DNA of 15,358 nt, from assembly GCA_023428085.1 (NCBI GenBank), contig JAEYZK010000451.1, positions 1-15,358 on the forward strand, read 5' to 3'. The translations under genes and the position numbers were made by a program. Positions 13,323 to 15,358 of this stretch are shown here, one piece after another. The stretch's first letter is position 1, and every line of letters begins with the position of its first letter. Source of the DNA: Pseudomonadota bacterium (GTDB lineage: Bacteria > Myxococcota > Myxococcia > Myxococcales > Anaeromyxobacteraceae). The notes beneath the pieces are model-generated. The model saw nothing but the letters and a program-made list of their open reading frames with translations. It did no database searches and had not been told where the DNA came from.

Positions 13323-14417
13323 ATGGCACTGGTCCCGCCCAACGTCGCGTCGCTCCAGCCCTACGTCCCCGGCAAGCCCATCGAGGAGGTCGAGCGCGAG
13401 TACGGCGTCTCGAACGTGGCGAAGCTCGCCTCGAACGAGAACCCGCTCGGCCCGTCGCCGCGCGCCCTCGCCGCCGCGCGCGACGCCGCCGCGCAGGTGA
13501 ACCTCTACCCGGACGGCTCCGCGTTCGCGCTCCACCAGGCCCTCGCCGCGCACCACGGCGTCACGCCCGAGGAGGTCTTCGTCGGGAACGGCTCGAACGA
13601 GCTCATCGAGCTCCTCGTCCGCACCTTCGTGCTCGACGGCGAGGAGGTCCTCGCCTCGGCGCAGAGCTTCATCGCGTACAAGCTCGCCGCCAACGCGCAC
13701 GGGCGGACGTTCATGGAGGCGCCCATGAAGGCGCGCTTCCACTACGACCTCGACGCGATCAAGAAGCTCCTCGGCCGCAAGACCAAGGTCGTCTTCCTCG
13801 CGAACCCCGACAACCCGACGGGCACCTGGTTCCTCGAGAAGGACCTCCTGCCGCTCCTCGACGCCGCGCCGAAGGACACGCTGGTGGTCCTCGACGAGGC
13901 GTACGCGGAGTACGTGGACGCGCCGGGGTACCAGGACGCGCTCGCGCTCCGGAAGAAGTACCCGAACCTCATCGTCCTGCGGACGTTCTCCAAGATCTAC
14001 GGCCTCGCCGGCCTGCGGGTCGGCTACGGCCTGGCGCGGCCGGACCTCGTCGAGTACATCGACCGCGTGCGGGCGCCCTTCAACGTGAACCACGTCGGCC
14101 AGGCCGCCGCGGCGGCCGCGCTGTCCGACGCGGAGCACGTGCAGCGCAGCCGCGCCCTCGTCCTCGAGCAGCGGCCCATCCTCGCCGCCGGGCTCGAGAA
14201 GCTCGGCGCGACCGTGGTCCCCTCGCAGGGCAACTTCCTCCTCGCCGACTTCCCCGGGAAGCCGGCGAAGGCGCTGTTCGAGGACATGCTGCGCGAGGGC
14301 GTCGTCCTGCGGCCGATGGCCGGGTACGGCTTCCCGAACGCGCAGCGGATCTCGGTCGGCCTCCCCGCCGAGAACGAGAAGTGCCTGGCGGCGCTCCAGC
14401 GGGTGCTCGCGAAGTGA
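13323..14417 (+). CDS. hisC: Histidinol-phosphate aminotransferase
   Basis: The 364-residue PLP enzyme (fold type I) exchanges the amino group between glutamate and imidazole-acetol phosphate in histidine synthesis. Family signatures are KLASNENPLGPSP (34-46), VGNGSNELI (87-95), ANPDNPTGT (160-168), the Asp/Tyr pair in LDEAYAEY (190-197), the PLP lysine K224 in TFSKIYGLAGLRVGY (221-235) and the substrate-binding RISVG (342-346). Some enzymes of this group also act in aromatic amino acid synthesis. Its stop codon overlaps the cmk start (GTGA). The hisC-cmk neighbourhood resembles the aromatic-supply hisC/aroA/cmk clusters of other bacteria, so a dual role is plausible. Confidence 0.96.
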   Translation: MALVPPNVASLQPYVPGKPIEEVEREYGVSNVAKLASNENPLGPSPRALAAARDAAAQVNLYPDGSAFALHQALAAHHGVTPEEVFVGNGSNELIELLVRTFVLDGEEVLASAQSFIAYKLAANAHGRTFMEAPMKARFHYDLDAIKKLLGRKTKVVFLANPDNPTGTWFLEKDLLPLLDAAPKDTLVVLDEAYAEYVDAPGYQDALALRKKYPNLIVLRTFSKIYGLAGLRVGYGLARPDLVEYIDRVRAPFNVNHVGQAAAAAALSDAEHVQRSRALVLEQRPILAAGLEKLGATVVPSQGNFLLADFPGKPAKALFEDMLREGVVLRPMAGYGFPNAQRISVGLPAENEKCLAALQRVLAK

Positions 14418-15157
14418 CGGCCCTTCGACAGGCCCAGGGTGAGCGGGACAGGCGTCCCTTCATCGTGGCCGTCGACGGGCCCGCCGGGGCGGGCAAGTCC
14501 ACCGCGGCGCGGCTGCTGGCCGCCCGCCTCGGGTTCGCGATGGTGGACACCGGGGCCATCTACCGGACCGTCGCGCTCGCCGCGCACCGGGCCGGCGTCG
14601 ACTACGCCGACGACGCCGCGCTCGAGGCGCTCCTGCCCGGCCTCCGCATCCGCTTCGCGCCGCCCGCGCGCCCCGGCGAACCGCAGCGGGTGCTGCTCGG
14701 CGACGAGGACGTCTCGGCCGAGATCCGGACCCCGCCCATGTCGCTCGGCGCGAGCGCCGTCTCGGCGCGGCCGGTGGTGCGCGCCGGCCTCCTCGAGCTG
14801 CAGCGGCGCCTCGCGCTCGCCCCCGAGAACCGCGGCGCGGTGCTCGAGGGGCGCGACATCGGCACCGTCGTCTTCCCCGACGCCGACGCCAAGTTCTTCC
14901 TCACGGCCTCGCCCGAGGAGCGGGCGCGCCGCCGGCACGCGGAGCTCCAGGCGAAGGGATCGGCGGTCACGCTGGCCGAGGTCCTCGCCGAGCAGGAGCG
15001 GCGCGACCGCGACGACTCCGCGCGCGCGATCGCTCCGCTCCGCCCCGCCGCCGACGCGGCCCAGATGGACACCACCGGCCTCGGGCTCGACGCCGTGGTC
15101 GAGCACCTCGCCGCCGTCGTCGTCGCCCGGATGGCGGCGGCGGAGGCCGCGAGGTGA
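14414..15157 (+). CDS. cmk: Cytidylate kinase
   Basis: The 247-residue kinase phosphorylates CMP and dCMP. The P-loop is DGPAGAGKST (21-30). Other signatures are VDTGAIYRTVAL (44-55), IRTPPMS (104-110), LEGRDIGTVVFPDADAKFFL (144-163) and RDRDDSARAIAPLRPAADA (197-215). The GTG at 14414 overlaps the hisC stop by four bases. Its first 14 residues (MTALRQAQGERDRR) come from a repeat-like sequence and are not part of the kinase fold. An in-frame GTG at 14465 just before AVDGPAG is an alternative start. The 3' end overlaps the next gene by the same GTGA arrangement, so the three genes look translationally coupled. Confidence 0.95.
   Translation: MTALRQAQGERDRRPFIVAVDGPAGAGKSTAARLLAARLGFAMVDTGAIYRTVALAAHRAGVDYADDAALEALLPGLRIRFAPPARPGEPQRVLLGDEDVSAEIRTPPMSLGASAVSARPVVRAGLLELQRRLALAPENRGAVLEGRDIGTVVFPDADAKFFLTASPEERARRRHAELQAKGSAVTLAEVLAEQERRDRDDSARAIAPLRPAADAAQMDTTGLGLDAVVEHLAAVVVARMAAAEAAR
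14420..14446. repeat. Repeat-like sequence at the hisC/cmk junction
   Basis: The segment gcccttcgacaggcccaggg followed by tgagcgg closely resembles a short repeat (CTTCGACAGGCTCAGGGTGAGCGG type) that I recall being spread through many high-GC genomes and often translated as ALRQAQGER. Here it encodes the first residues of the cmk reading frame. Only one copy is in this window, so its status as a genomic repeat rests on recollection. Confidence 0.5.
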
Positions 15158-15358
15158 ACGGGGAGGGCCGGAGCTACGGGCCCCGGGAGTGCGGGAGCTG
15201 CCGCCTCTGGCGGCCGATCCTCGAGGACGAGCGCGGCCCGGTCGGCCCCTGCCGCCTCGGCGTGCGCACCGGCGACTTCCCCGGCACCGCGCCGCGGTGC
15301 GAGCGCTACCTGTCCCGCGACGAGGCCGTCCCCGCCGCGCCGCCGCCCGAGCCCACCC
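15154..15358 (+). CDS. Small Cys-rich protein, cut by the window edge
   Basis: A GTG that overlaps the cmk stop (GTGA) opens a frame that runs to the window end without a stop (68 residues seen). Four cysteines are spaced CX2C-X16-C-X15-C: C13 and C16 in ECGSCRLWRP, C33 in GPCRLG and C49 in APRCERYL. This looks like a small metal-binding (zinc or Fe-S) unit, followed by a Pro/Ala-rich tail from residue 59. I do not recognise the family. Codon third positions are strongly G/C like the neighbours, and the coupling to cmk supports a real gene. The C-terminus is missing. Confidence 0.6.
   Translation, partial: MNGEGRSYGPRECGSCRLWRPILEDERGPVGPCRLGVRTGDFPGTAPRCERYLSRDEAVPAAPPPEPT

Noticed and set aside
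11070..14138. Minus-strand frame continuous with the MFS gene, antisense to miaA, accA and hisC
   Set aside because: No motifs appear upstream of the MFS start and the opposite strand carries three certain genes. It is a GC artefact.

Overview
The window is very GC-rich bacterial DNA with an almost uniform G/C third codon position. It looks chromosomal and mostly housekeeping: hisS, miaA, accA, hisC, cmk and psd are all intact, of normal length, and carry their family motifs. A lipoprotein with a clear lipobox, psd and the gene mix point to a Gram-negative host. Composition and gene style fit a high-GC Myxococcota-type bacterium (Anaeromyxobacter-like), but that placement is an inference and no rRNA is present to confirm it. 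No phage, transposase, CRISPR array, tRNA or rRNA was seen.

Left part (1-3300). After a cluster of short GC hairpins comes a HAD-IB phosphatase on the minus strand. Divergent from it is an AfsA-type hotdog protein, followed 88 bases later by a short-chain dehydrogenase. Condensing enzyme, reductase and phosphatase are the three activities of gamma-butyrolactone signal biosynthesis, so this is the most interesting part of the window. The AfsA-like protein has an unusual layout (one complete hotdog, a long insertion and an extra C-terminal domain). The dehydrogenase has arginine where the catalytic lysine normally sits.

Middle part (3300-8600). A perfect 28-base palindrome separates the dehydrogenase from a convergent lipoprotein with two NTF2/SnoaL-like domains. 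Divergent from that lipoprotein is a small STAS/SpoIIAA-like protein behind a good sigma70-type promoter. Next comes a minus-strand operon: a YfcE/MJ0936 phosphodiesterase, an overlapping DUF99 (endonuclease dU family) protein and a class II glutamine amidotransferase. Divergent from the operon is psd. After psd lies a decayed or mis-assembled lipoprotein gene with beta-propeller repeats and two compensating frameshifts.

Right part (8600-15358). hisS converges with a 12-TM MFS transporter, which is divergent from miaA. accA follows with its own promoter. Then hisC, cmk and a small Cys-rich protein cut by the window edge form a tight run joined by two GTGA stop/start overlaps.

A regulatory theme runs through the window. 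At least seven genes have a -10-like hexamer that ends only 6-12 bases before the start codon, with no Shine-Dalgarno sequence. Transcription would then begin at or within a few bases of the start codon, which implies many leaderless mRNAs. The afsA-like, dehydrogenase and STAS genes instead have ordinary ribosome binding sites.
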